A stretch of DNA of 64,000 bases from contig JAFMSR010000002.1 in NCBI GenBank assembly GCA_022818135.1, positions 59,263,740 through 59,327,739 on the forward strand, written 5' to 3'. Made by a program: the position numbers and the translations under genes. This DNA is from Saxidomus purpurata (lineage: Eukaryota; Mollusca; Bivalvia; Venerida; Veneridae). Of this stretch, positions 1 through 10,030 are shown piece by piece (within the stretch, counting starts at the first letter, position 1; every line of letters starts with the position of its first letter). The notes under the pieces are model-generated. The model was not told the origin of the DNA. It searched no databases and saw only the letters and a program-made list of their open reading frames with translations.

Positions 1-380
1 AAAAACACTTTCCGCGGCTAACAATTGAAGATTTCCAGTGACTGACAAAAAACCAGTAACTTTATAATTAGTGAGCGATTTTGAAAATAATGGAAAGCAA
101 TTCGCTTATCCGATAACAAAAAGTGAATGCAGAAGTGGAAAAAAGGATCCGGTAAGGTGTTGTAGTCTATATGTATTGGAATGTGATTAAATTTTACAGT
201 GGTAAAACTTGCTGAATGAAAATTTTGAGTGATAAATTCTATGTGAATCAGAAATAAAAGGCGGTTTATAGGTTAAAACTACTATTTTAATAAATGTATA
301 CCAAAAAAGAATTTGCACTGTTTTAATATATTTGTTAGTTAGGAATACAGTGCAGTTGGAGAGAAAAGGAAAATACAGTC

Positions 381-1686
381 TTAAGTCGGTGCAAATGTAA
401 GCATGCTATCCAACGCGTCTCGTAATGGAGACTGGCTACCTTTTGGAGACGGAGAAATCAACTGGCTGGATTCATCTACCAAAATGTCAAAAGGGTTCGC
501 CGTCTCCAGGGACGGTATGACCGGCTCTTTCGGTGGCGACTTAATGGTCTTTTTTATACTCTTACGTTTTTGAGGGGGTAAGTATGTTGTGAAAGAGTCC
601 TCTACCTGCTGGTCCTGAGGATCTTGGCCCCTTTTCTGCCCTTTTGTTTCCTCCTCCATCTCACTTTCGCTCTCACTCGACATCATTGCCTCTTCATATG
701 TTTCAACTGCTTCTTCTTCGTTCTCCTTTCCTTGTTCATCCGCCTCATCTACTCTTTCTGTCGGTTTTTCTTGCTCTGTAAAAGACTTCACAACACCTGA
801 GTAGGAGGTTTGCTTTTTGCAATTTAATTTCATGTGATTTACTTCTAAACATTTGATTTCTAAACATTATTTTTGTTTTTTTACTTCTAAACATTTGAGG
901 CACAATGGAGGACGCCCACCTCCTGTGATAAGGCACTTATTTCCACATTGGAAATGAACTAAATGAGGTATTTCCCGCCTTTGAGTTTCTGAAACCTCAA
1001 TTTCTACAATTTTCACCCCGGTTTTAACTTTCACATTGCTCTTTTTATATAGCATCAGTATTTTGTACTTCATAGTTAACCTATGTATATAATCACTATT
1101 TCTTTCTCAATTCTGTATATAATTACTATCTTGATTAACCTGGTGACATATAGGCCCAATGGGCCGGGTGCTGTATTTGTCAGTTGTATATACATTGTAT
1201 GTCTTTGTATAATTTGTTATTCTATGCACATGTCACAATAATAAACAATATCTATCTACATTGTATGTATCTATCTATCTATAGAGTGAAGCCCTCGTAT
1301 ATCGAGAGAACCTTCCCGTAATCAGCAAGGATAAATTTTACTAGATTTTCATTTGCGTAAGCAGGGAGCCAGTGCAGTCTTAGATAAATGATCTGCTTTT
1401 CTAGAGAGATCACGTTTATTTTCCTGTTCTGGACGATATAAAAATTCTTTGCTCTAACCTCTTCTAGGTGTTCCAAGCTCTTCAAGACTACGGTCACTCC
1501 ATCTCTATTCTCAGCACCTTTCTGCATAACTTCTACGTCGCTCGGTATGATGTCCAATTCCTGTAGGATGGTGGTGACGTCGAACATTGATGTGCCGAAT
1601 CTCCCAACAAATCTAACGGTACGTACCATTCTGTCATTATCAAAGATGTACGGGCTCAGAGCCGGTAAATTCACTACGACGAGCAT
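381..1686 (-). pseudogene. ORF1 (CCHC, RRM-like) of U2-associated LINE, copy a, disrupted
   Basis: The nucleic-acid-binding ORF1 protein of a Tx1/L1-group-like LINE. The N-terminal part (1686-about 1290) keeps NLPALSPYIF, TVRFVGRFGTSM, VMQKGAENRDGVTVV and LRLHWLPAYANE. The middle part (about 1060-880) keeps SNVKVKTG, HLVHFQCGNKCLITGGG and the start of the knuckle, RPPLCLKCLE. The C-terminal part (833-381) holds an acidic stretch and the tail SLETANPFDILVDES, SQSPLRDALDSML. Breaks: a 0.2-kb insertion between 1060 and 1290, and a frame disruption inside the knuckle near 840-900 caused by a short local duplication of TTTCTAAACATT-like words. Its residues (AENRDG) resemble the copy at 3.0-3.8 kb more than the one at 15.2 kb. 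Confidence 0.85.
1060..1290 (+). mobile_element. Short insertion with LINE/SINE-like 3' end in copy a ORF1
   Basis: About 230 bases interrupt ORF1 between the codons for EGF and YKKSNVK. On the plus strand the insert ends in an ATAATAAACAATATC word and a (TATC)n tail (about 1263-1281), the usual look of the 3' end of a 5'-truncated LINE or a SINE. No ORF is present. No clear target duplication could be fixed; the flanks share only TATAG. Confidence 0.5.
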
Positions 1687-1702
1687 TGTAAACAGACTGA
1701 TG

Positions 1703-1733
1703 CACTTTGATCTTAGCCAAAAGGCCGAGAAGC
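1703..1733 (-). pseudogene. U2 snRNA 5' fragment upstream of LINE copy a
   Basis: The minus strand matches U2 nt 3-33 of the full gene at 13714 without a mismatch over 31 bases (from GCTTCTCGGCC to AAAGTG). The next 16 bases up to the ORF1 ATG (1686) look like a decayed version of U2 nt 34-52. On its other side the fragment is joined directly to the broken end of ORF1 copy b, not to a U2 promoter. Confidence 0.9.
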
Positions 1734-1734
1734 T

Positions 1735-2696
1735 AATATTTCGAAAGGATTGGCCGTCTCTAGAGACGGTCTGGCCGGCACTAGGGATGGCGATTTGCTG
1801 AGTTTTCATTTCTGGGCTGGGAAAAAAGTGGTAAAGGAGTCTACCTGGCACCTCTTCACTCCTTTGGCCTCTTCTTCCATCTCGTCATCACACCGTTCGT
1901 TCTCGATCTCCACGGGAGTCTTCTCCTCGTCATGTTTGCCCTGTTGGGTCTGCTCCACCTGCTCCATTTCTACAACCTGCTCAACATGCCTAACCTCCTC
2001 AACCTGCTGAACCCTTTTTTCTACCTGGTTTTCCTTGTTTGTGCCGTCTGTTTCTGAAATGGATCTTACAAAACCTGCGTAAGAATTCTGCTGTTGTTCT
2101 TTACAATTAATTTTCATATGACCAATCTCTAGGCATTTTAAACAAAGTGGGGGTCGTCCACCACCTGTAATCAAGCATTTATTCCCACACTGGAAGTGAA
2201 CCAAGTGTGTGATCTCTCTCCTCTGTGTTTCAGACATTTCAAGCTCAACGATTTTTATCCCTGTTTTGACTTTAACGTTACTTTCTTTATAGAAGATATA
2301 TCCGTCTTCTATTGACAAAATCTTTCCATAGTCTGCGAGAATATATTTCACTAGAGTATCATTTGCAAAGGCGGGAAGCCAGTGCAACCTCAGATAAACA
2401 ATCTGTTTTTCTAATGATATGACATTGATTTTTCTTCTTTGAACAGTATAAGAAGACTTTGCACGTACCATTTAAACATGTTCCTTTGATTTTAAGACGA
2501 CTATAACACCATCTTTCTGGTCTGCACCTTTCTGCATTATATCGACGTCACTAGGTAATATGTCAAGCTCCTGTAGTATCATCGTATCATCATACATTGA
2601 GGTTCCAAACCGTCCTACAAATCGTACTGTCCTGGTCATCCTTTCATGGCTGAAAATAGAAGGGCTCAACGCCGGTAAGTTAATGCTAACAGACAT
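1735..2696 (-). pseudogene. ORF1 of U2-associated LINE, copy b (two stops, 3'-truncated)
   Basis: ORF1 from the ATG at 2696. It keeps the whole core in one frame: TRTVRFVGRFGTSMYD, ILPSDVDIMQKGADQKDG, LRLHWLPAFAND, the knuckle CLKCLEIGHMKINC and the acidic/glutamine-rich tail. There are two in-frame stops: TAA at 2468-2470 (a GAA codon in the intact copy) and TGA at about 1806 (an AGG codon in the intact copy). Homology to the intact ORF1 continues to GAAATATTAGC at about 1733, where it joins the U2 fragment of copy a. It belongs to the same subfamily as the copy at 15209 (ADQKDG). Confidence 0.88.
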
Positions 2697-2699
2697 GAT

Positions 2700-2715
2700 T
2701 GATAAGAAAAGATAC
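2700..2715 (-). pseudogene. U2 snRNA fragment in front of LINE copy b
   Basis: The minus strand reads GTATCTTTTCTTATCA, 15 of 16 bases equal to U2 nt 36-51. Three bases later comes the ORF1 ATG. Alone it would be weak, but it is the same U2 segment at the same distance from ORF1 as in the copy at 15209. Upstream the U2 match is lost in a T-run. Confidence 0.7.
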
Positions 2716-2716
2716 T

Positions 2717-3000
2717 TTTTTTTCATAAATTTATTTCATCATATTTACATCATAAAAACCCCACTGTATAGCAGCGGGACCCGACATTTAAAAGAATTAA
2801 ACTTAACAAGAAATTAACACTTAATATATGATATATATAGGTGTTTAACTTATTCTTAATGATTTCCCTTATATTGTCCATTTGTATTTATGCAAAACTT
2901 TCTGAAGAATTCATTGATTAACAATATAATTTTAACATTTCACATATATAGTTCAATGTATTTGTAACAGAGGAAGTCGGGTGTACAATATTAAGTTAAT
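2717..3000. other. AT-rich stretch between LINE copies b and c, nothing recognised
   Basis: No ORF and no recognisable repeat. It separates two same-direction ORF1 copies, so it may contain the decayed remains of U2-flanking DNA or of copy c. Confidence 0.5.
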
Positions 3001-3004
3001 AATA

Positions 3005-3790
3005 ACAGGCCTCTACCTTTGGTCGTGAGGATCATGGCACCTTTTCAGTCCTCTTGTCTCTTCCTCCATCTCGTTGTTATTCTATGAAGACATCATAGCT
3101 TCGTCACATAGCGTCCTCTTCACCGTGCTCACTCTGTTTTACCTGTTCCACCACATCATCTACTTTTTCTAGCAATTTTTCTTGTTCTACAGAAGATCTT
3201 ACGACACCTGAGTAAGAAGTTTGTTTTTTACATTAATGCTTCATGTGCCCTACCTCCGAGCATTTCAGACACAGTGGAGGACGCCCACCACTTGTGATGA
3301 GGCATTTATTCCCACACTGGAAGTGCACCAAATGCGGTATTTCTTGTCTTTGTGTTTCTTAAACTTCCATTTCTACCATTTTACACCAGTTTTATCTTTG
3401 ACATTACTCTCTTTATAGAAAATGTAGCCTTCGTCTATTGAGAGGATCTTCCCATAATTAGCAAGGATGTATGTCACTTAATTTTCGTTAGCAAATGCAG
3501 AGAGCTAGTGTAGTCTGGGGTAAATAATCTGCTTCTCCAAAGAAATCACATTTATCTTTCTGTTTTGAACGACATAAATATTTTTTGCTCTGACCTTTTC
3601 AAGGTGTTCTAAAGTCTTCAAAACCATGGTGACCCCATCTCGGTTTTCTGCTCCTTTCTGCATGACTTCTACATCGTTCGGTAGGATCTCTAGGTCCTGT
3701 AGAATGGTGGTCACGTCAAACATTGAAATGCCAAATCTCCCTACAAATCTCACGGTACGTATCATTCTATCGTTGTAAAAGGGGACATAT
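3005..3790 (-). pseudogene. ORF1 of U2-associated LINE, copy c (5'-truncated, degenerate)
   Basis: Recognisable ORF1 pieces in several frames: NDRMIRTVRFVGRFGISMFDV, NDVEVMQKGAENRDGVTMV, NRKINVISLEKQIIYPRLH (3505-3780), then a decayed middle, HLVHFQCGNKCLI..GGRPPLCLKC around 3260-3340, and the acidic tail near 3010-3200. There are stops at about 3505 and 3360 and several indels. The first about 15 residues and any U2 leader are missing; the 5' end abuts a word (CCCTATAACTGATGTCAAAC) that recurs at 4293. Confidence 0.8.
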
Positions 3791-3826
3791 ACCCTATAAC
3801 TGATGTCAAACCAAATAACCTCCAAA
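3780..3826. repeat. 45-bp direct repeat, also at 4286-4331
   Basis: GGGACATA..CCCTATAACTGATGTC followed by AAACnnAATAACCTCCAAAA occurs twice, about 500 bp apart, in the same orientation. The two copies bracket a stretch with a small MITE, so they may be parts of one dispersed repeat duplicated around an insertion. Confidence 0.6.
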
Positions 3827-3852
3827 ACATATATAATATAATCTTTTGAAGT

Positions 3853-3965
3853 ATTATAACTTACCTTAAAGTTTCAGCTATGCAGTCCCAGTAATTATCG
3901 ATAAAGTCAGTCGTTTAAAATATACTGCAGTACCGTAAACCAAAGCTTTTGAAAACACATTAATA
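3853..3965. repeat. Dispersed repeat R, left end (copy 1)
   Basis: The block AGTTTCAGCTATG..TCCCAGT.ATTAT...ACTGCAGTACCGTAAAC is shared with 5400-5481 and, more diverged, with 28545-28640. No coding potential. The other end of the family (GAGAGCGAGCAGCTT) occurs at 4689-4703 and 10793-10807, suggesting that 3853-4705 is one copy interrupted by other repeats. Confidence 0.6.
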
Positions 3966-3970
3966 ATATG

Positions 3971-4174
3971 TAGCGGTGCCGTTAAACCATGCTCACTAAT
4001 ATTTCCTAAAGATTATCTCAAATTGCTACCTAAATTTTCATTTGTGTTCTTGAGTCTAGCATAAAACAAAAATAAATAATAAATACTAGAATCAACAACA
4101 CAAGTGAAAATTCACGTAGCACTTTGTGAAAAGCTGTTGAAAATGTTGGTGAGTTGGGTTTAACAGCACCGCTG
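3971..4174. mobile_element. Small inverted-repeat element (MITE-like)
   Basis: The left end TAGCGGTGCCGTTAAACC and the reverse complement of the right end AGCGGTGCTGTTAAACCC match over about 28 bases with few changes. Length is about 204 bp, with no ORF. A second left-end copy (TAGCGGTGCCGTAAAACC) lies at 4541. Target duplication not resolved. Confidence 0.6.
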
Positions 4175-4721
4175 TACTATGTTTACAATGGGATTTCAAC
4201 GCATTATAATTTGGTAGCGTATAATTACAAAACTACAGCAAAACTTTACATGGTTTTAATTTGATTCGTCCTAAAATTTGTTAATGGGACATACCCTATA
4301 ACTGATGTCAAACTTAATAACCTCCAAAAATCCATAATAGAATCTTAAAGCTGCTCGGTCTCAGATTTTGGTAAAAAAAAATAGTTCTTCAAACTGTATG
4401 AAAATAACACATTTTAGATCATAACATCAAAAAGGTTCCGGTATAAATTCCTGTCTCGTATGTCTGTAGATTTGAAATAATACGCTACCCAAATGATAAA
4501 GCGTTGCAAACGCTTTTGAAATTCCAATATAAACTGTAGTGTAGCGGTGCCGTAAAACCAGTATTTTCAATCGATTTTTGCAAATTCCTACCTAGATATT
4601 TACTTCTATTGTTGATTATAGCCTTAGTTTCATATTTATGTATTAGTATGTCATTTTTGAAAAAAACATTTTTTTTCAACGACAACTGAGAGCGAGCAGC
4701 TTTAACAGAAAGTGAATCTAA

Positions 4722-4850
4722 CATGTTCATGAGTTGTGGATAAGAAATCCCACCCAAAGGTTGAGATTTGTCCAAAAACGAGCTCTGTCGAGTTGTCTGG
4801 ACGTATATCTCAACCCGAGGGTGGGATTTCCTTATCCACAACTCAATGGA
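4722..4850. repeat. Long perfect-looking hairpin
   Basis: The left arm GAGTTGTGGATAAG.AAATCC CACCC..GGTTGAGAT and the right arm ATCTCAACC..GGGTGGGATTT CCTTATCCACAACTC are reverse complements over about 38 bases. The inner bases (GTCCAAAAACGAGCTC / GAGTTGTCTGGAC) also pair partly, and the outer bases CATGTTCATG / CAATGGACATG continue the pairing. No ORF is supported on either strand. Confidence 0.85.
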
Positions 4851-4970
4851 CATGGTAGATTTATTTTCTCACCGTTTAAAAACAAAAATAATATCAAACA
4901 GGGAATGCCACGTACCAAAAACGCAGCCTCCCCAAAACGAACCCCACAGCACCCAGAATTGCACACCATC

Positions 4971-5055
4971 AACACACACACACACACGCACACGCACACA
5001 CACACGACACACACAATCATGTACACACACACATATACACTACCAACACACACTA
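4971..5055. repeat. CA-rich microsatellite
   Basis: An impure (CA)n tract with CG, GA and TA interruptions. It produces histidine/threonine and valine/cysteine reading frames that are not genes. Confidence 0.9.
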
Positions 5056-5399
5056 AATCGCATTTTCACACAAGTAACAAGGAATAAGTGCAAATACAGG
5101 ATGAGGATGAAAAACTGAAAATCAACTTTTTCTCGAATTTTACTTCAAAACTGCTATAGATGGATAGAAAATGATCTAAGTAAAATGTAACTAAGAAAAT
5201 GAATACCAACAACCCTATGTTTATTTCAAAAATAACAATTTTAGTCATTTTTCGATTTTTATGTCGGCTTACATTAACGTAAAAATAGTCCGGCAGCGAT
5301 GTGAGATAAGCAATGAGAGGTAAGTTTATCTCACAGACGTGAAATAAGTTTATCTCACATGGGTAAATGCGCGGAAATATGTATCTCATAGGTGAGAAT
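5056..5399. other. Non-coding stretch, nothing recognised
   Basis: AT-rich, with a few repeats of the word TTTATCTCAC. No gene or clear element boundary is visible. Confidence 0.5.
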
Positions 5400-5481
5400 A
5401 TTATAACTCGACCTAAAAGTTTCAGCTATGTATTCCCAGTCATTATGTTTAAAAACAACTGCAGTACCGTAAACGATTCAT
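5400..5481. repeat. Dispersed repeat R, left part of copy 2
   Basis: Matches 3853-3965 and the left part of 28545-28850. It is cut at about 5481 by the 369-bp tandem repeat; the matching right part of the family resumes at about 10560. Confidence 0.6.
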
Positions 5482-5482
5482 T

Positions 5483-5851
5483 CTAACATGACTCACGATT
5501 TTGTCTCTATATACAAAGAGTAGAAAAATTATGTTATATTAAACCATAGCCAACGCGGGAACCGATGTGCTGTAAACATGACGTCATATAGCGCCGCATG
5601 ACGTTAAATGAGCGTTCGCGTAGAAAATAACGCTTTGCATTTATCAACTTTTTGTAGTATCCGGTCATTTTAGAATCGAAATAGCATCCTTTTCAGCGTT
5701 GTTATCGTCTAATAAACAATGATTTGTCGTACTGATGCGCAGTTATTAACCACTCAGGCCTTCGGCCTTCGTGGCTAATTACTGTGTATCTACTCCAAAT
5801 CATTGTTTATTAAACGACTAACACCGCTGGAACGGATGTTATTTCATAATT
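5483..5851. repeat. 369-bp repeat, copy 1 (empty piggyBac site preserved)
   Basis: Begins CTAACATGACTCACG and recurs 369 bp later at 5852. It contains TGACGT words, an AGGCCTTCGGCCT palindrome, and paired words CGTCTAATAAACAATGATTTG / CAAATCATTGTTTATTAAACG that could fold into a long hairpin (about 5708-5822). At 5537-5544 it reads TATATTAAACCA without interruption, the unoccupied version of the TTAA site that holds piggyBac in copy 2. Confidence 0.85.
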
Positions 5852-5911
5852 CTAACATGACTCACGGTTTTGTCTCTATATACAAAAAGTAGAAAAATTA
5901 TGTTATATTAA
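5852..5911. repeat. 369-bp repeat, copy 2, left piece
   Basis: Same start as copy 1 (CTAACATGACTCACGG) and continuous up to TTAA at 5908-5911, where piggyBac begins. The rest of this copy follows the transposon at 10257. Confidence 0.85.
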
Positions 5912-6688
5912 CCCTTTCGCTGCCACGTCATTTTCAAGAGGTGCCAAGTGTAAACAAGATGACGTCAAACGTTGTAAATAACGTTCCGCTTTAACGCCAA
6001 ATAGCAGCATGACGTCGCGCGTCGCACTGGTTTAATTTTTAATTGAAAACATACAATAAAACAACCTTACCCATACGGATGATCGTGTCTGAATGATTTT
6101 CTAATAAACAGTAGCCTGTCGGCGGTATAACTTATTTTTATAATATATACCACATAAATAGCAGGAAACGGATGTCAATCATAACATTTACCAACTACTT
6201 TATACTGTTACCAGAATTATATCTGTTCAACTTCAGCAGAAATACTTTTTATTTGTTATAATATACAAATTTAACAATACTCATAAAAACTTGCAATTCC
6301 ATTGCCATGTTACTATCCTGTAATCGGTCATAAATGTTATTTTATTCCAGATAAAAGATTATGTTATTTAGAAATTTACTAAAGTACTGTAGTGTACATG
6401 AAGGTCTAGGAGTGATACACGGTTACTTGCGTTTACATTGACACCTGGACTGGTTATAGAATATCGTAGAAAAGGATAAGAAATTAGGTGTTATCATTGA
6501 TAAGTTTATTTACATAGAACATTATGGTCTTTGCCATACAGCATAAATAAAAAGCACAATGAAAAACATGTACTGATACAGTACAGACAAGAACATGTAA
6601 TCATTATTAATGCAACTATATCTGAACAACCATAATGTAAACTACCAGAACAGTATACCAAGCATACGCCCGATCGCACCATCAACAT

Positions 6689-9600
6689 TTATTCCTCGAC
6701 ACAAAAGTGATGCATTGTACATTCCCTGTGTAATCCCCTTTGGCATCTACCACATACTGTTCTTGCTCGGTGGCGAACCCCAGCTTGACGGTTAGAACAA
6801 ACTACACAATCTTTAACTTTAACTCCTGTAAAAAAAAAACAGAAATATCATCATTAGTGTCTCCTGTCATAGATAAGAAATAATGTACAAGAAACATTCA
6901 TGTATAACAACATGATATTTTCATATCGTTCTATATGGTAGTATGTCAATTTTGATACTTAATTTGACACTTAATTGATTTGAACTAACCTGGCAGCGTC
7001 CGGATGACAACCGGTGCTGGGATTCGGCGTCGGACCATCTGTCCAGGAAATCTGTGACGACGGTTGACCTGTATATGCCGGTCTGCCAGTCCGTCGATCA
7101 CGTCTTGGATGAACCTAAGGCGGGATTTGACTGGGCGATCGGACGTGTTCTGTGTATATATAACATATGAATTTAGCAGCATTCTACGAAAAATATGAAT
7201 CATAATTTTTTTCCAAACTTTGATTGATTTTCTGTTGTCTGTGTAAAATGACATAAGCATATCTGCCGTATCTACCCCACCCATATTGTTGTTGTAAGCA
7301 CGCACCACTCTTGGACGACCACCTTCGTCACCTGCGCATATAAATGTAGACAACAACCTTACTGGCTTTCGTTGTCTTCCCTCATTTCTATGTACTGCCA
7401 ACAAAATGTCACCCTGTCTCATGTATTTTGTATCTCCTGGGTTAATGTCTGCATGTTTAATTGCAAGTGGCATTGGCCTATTAGCCCGAAGGGTTCCAGT
7501 AAGGTACGTGCCACGTTGAAGAAGTGTCCTTGCCAAATTAATTGAACAAAAAAAGTTATCAACGACTACGTGATAACCTTTATTAAGCATATCACATACC
7601 CTTAAAAGATTCATTACAACTTCTGTACCCTGTAGAGTACCAGGGATCACAGGCTGAAAAGCCCGCCCTAGGTAACATGACATGTGCATTACGTAACCTG
7701 TACTTGACTCAGCTAAGCACCACAACTTCACACCAAACTTTGCTGCTTTTGAAGGTATATATTGAAGCATTGCAGTGCGTCCTCTGGTCGCCACCAATGT
7801 TTCGTCGACGCATATATTCTGTCTAGGAACGTAGAACCTCTTAAACATCGAATTTGCATGCTTTAAAAGTGGGCTGAACTTCCCATCAGGTCTAAAAATA
7901 TTCGAAATGTTAACTATTATTTTCAGAACTAATACGAGTATTATTTACAATTTTGCTACAGGTTTCAATTTTATATAGGTTGGTCATAACAAGATGCCAT
8001 ATTTTAGTAATATGGCTCATTCAGGATGAACTATTTCATTCAAATACTTGTAAACATTGTACGTCCCTGCAAATGTAAGTACAATTTACACTAATGTACA
8101 TTATAACAAAAAAGTAATGAGCGTCAATTTCGAAGGTAGTTGGATATTCAAAAAACCAACTACCTACTAGTTGGTAGTTGGTTATTCGTAATTCCAAACT
8201 ATATAACAGCTGGTAGTTGGTAACTCAATGCACTATTACCAGAATGAAATGTTCGAACACACTATACCCTTTCTTTAACACAGAATAAAGCAGGGGAATT
8301 TCCAACCACCAACAAGAAGGTAGTTGGTAATTCGAACTTTGCATGTATTCCACTATATAGTTTGGAATTACGAATAACCAACTGCTAACTAGTAGGTACA
8401 ATGTAGTTGGTTATTCGAATATCCAACTACCAACTACCTACCAAATTGACGCTCATCAAAAAAGTAAACCTTGCGTTTTGTTAAGCTTGTTTAATCATTT
8501 TTTGCCAGTTGATACCTATAGTTTCCATCGTTACGATGAGGAACACGTCTGTTGTCAACCATGTGCAGGAACTTGAGAATTAATTGAAACCTATTCCTGG
8601 GAAACATGTTCCGAAACCATTCTACATTCTGGCTGTTCTTAATTGTATTCCAGTACTCGCTGATAGTTGGCTTTTTGATGATTCCCATGTTCAGTACTAC
8701 TGCCAGAAACCCATAGAACTCTGACATAGTGAGATTCCCAGCACGTATCCATTGTCGTATTCTAGAAAAGCGTCGCAGCCTGGTCGTGGCAATCACTTGT
8801 CGGGAGTATCTGTAAAACGATTAAAATGGATTTGATTTTTAGCTTATGACCCGAGTTTTAGAGTTTTATTGTATGACCAACACCACAGAAAAGGTAACAT
8901 ATGTAATCATTTTAGGTGTCATGGAATAGTTTTAGGTTATCGCAGCATCAAGATACATGGTAAGAAGCAGGGCTCTAACCCAGGGCCCTAAATCAACGCG
9001 AGGTTACAGTGATTTCGACAACACGACAATGGAATCCGAGGTAGACCCGATATACAGCACTGATACATAGGACATCTGGTTTAGGTAGCATCTGAATACC
9101 ATTAATTTTGTTATGTCAGTGGAGGAGCGGGGGATCCTTGGATTACCAGTCTAGCGATTTATTTTTACATAACACTTTATCTGAGAACTGTACATTTTCC
9201 GTGCTAACAGCCGCAAGACAATGTTATGCTCAAATATATTCAAAAATAGTTTTAACTGTTTTTATATAAATCAATGGTTTTGTACAGCCTGTGTTTGGTA
9301 TATGTGTATGTGTCTGTTAGAAATACACATGCAAATATTTCCCAATCATTCACCGAGATATGCCATACTGTATACCAACCACAGAAAGACACATATAAAT
9401 ATTCAAGTCACAGGACTAGTCTATTCTTGTTTATTTTACACAAATTCGCGTTGTAGTGCGTCGTGTCTGCATCAATACAGTAGTATCGCAATGTCTGGTG
9501 CATCGCGGCACTTGAAAGGATACCGTAGTATAGATAAATATTTTTCAAAACGGAAACATTGTCCAGTGAATAAAGTCTAGATTTAAAGCATACTTTATTT

Positions 9601-10030
9601 ACAGCTTTGATTATACACATTATTTGGGTCCGACCTGTCCTTCTGTGTGTAGTATAACTATTATACCCTGATTAACCTCTACAGTACAGTAGATATTCCA
9701 AATTGAAACTATCAGTGTGAACTTAACCTCTCACACCTCTCAAACTTTACAGATCTAGATCTAGATCTATTATGTTTTGTTGAAAAAATATTCTTACCTG
9801 TTCGTTTGCCGAACGATTTCTCTGACTAAGTTTTCCGTTAAAAACAGTAAGAAATATCGTATAGGTACTGCATCTCTTGGAAGAACTGTCCTAGCACCGG
9901 GATTTACAGGAAAACGTCGGCGGTTTTCATTTTCTGGTGGGTATACTCTAAGCCACATCATGCATATAATAGCGAAACAGATCGAGAATTCGTGTACTTG
10001 TAAATGACGTAATGACGTACATGACGTCAC
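6689..10030 (-). CDS. piggyBac transposase, four exons
   Basis: A cut-and-paste transposase acting in the nucleus on TTAA sites. Proposed join on the minus strand: 10030-9798, 8809-8516, 7891-6990, 6825-6689. All three introns are GT..AG and the phases agree (233+294+902+137 = 1566 nt, 521 aa). Exon 1 ends in IVRQTNR with donor CAG|GTAAGA. Exon 2 carries WIRAGNLTMSEFYGFLAVVL. Exon 3 carries the catalytic aspartates in VDETLVA, VVDNFF and GGVDTADM. Exon 4 holds the C-terminal cysteine-rich domain (CVVC...CGRC...H...C...H...C) and a TAA stop. The first codons at 10030 are made of TGACGT repeats, so the ATG pair at 9961/9958 (498 aa) may be the real start. Usual family length is 500-600 aa. The N-terminus is the uncertain part; no stop or frameshift is seen. 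Confidence 0.9.
8117..8456. mobile_element. 340-bp fold-back element in piggyBac intron 2
   Basis: Inverted ends start ATGAGCGTCAATTT and stay related for about 95 bp, with internal copies of the word TAGTTGGTAGTTGG. The element is flanked by a 10-bp direct repeat, CAAAAAAGTA (8107-8116 and 8457-8466). No ORF. The 9-10-bp duplication would suit a Mutator-like group (inference). It lies wholly within the intron, so the transposase is not broken. Confidence 0.88.
8880..9790. other. piggyBac intron 1, no other feature
   Basis: The 988-bp intron (8810-9797) between exon 1 and exon 2. Short ORFs on both strands look random. No nested element was recognised. Confidence 0.6.

Larger units (their letters stand above)
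1..1686 (-). mobile_element. U2-associated non-LTR retrotransposon, copy a (runs off the left edge)
   Basis: Read on the minus strand, this copy starts at the ORF1 ATG (1686), runs through a broken ORF1 to a stop at 381-383, then through an AT-rich spacer to base 1. The spacer at about 1-200 aligns along its length with the spacer after ORF1 in the copy at 15208 (about 16310-16520): the same order of words, such as AATCAC.TTCCAATACA, TATCGG, AATTGCTTT and AATTATAA. So the spacer is part of the element, and its ORF2 should lie to the left of the window. A U2 fragment sits immediately upstream (1703-1733). ORF1 is split by a 0.2-kb insertion. This is an old, dead copy; clade assignment (Tx1/L1 group) is inferred from the type of ORF1. 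Confidence 0.8.

Noticed and set aside
4734..5118. Threonine/histidine-rich and valine/cysteine-rich ORFs
   Set aside because: Translations of the CA microsatellite.
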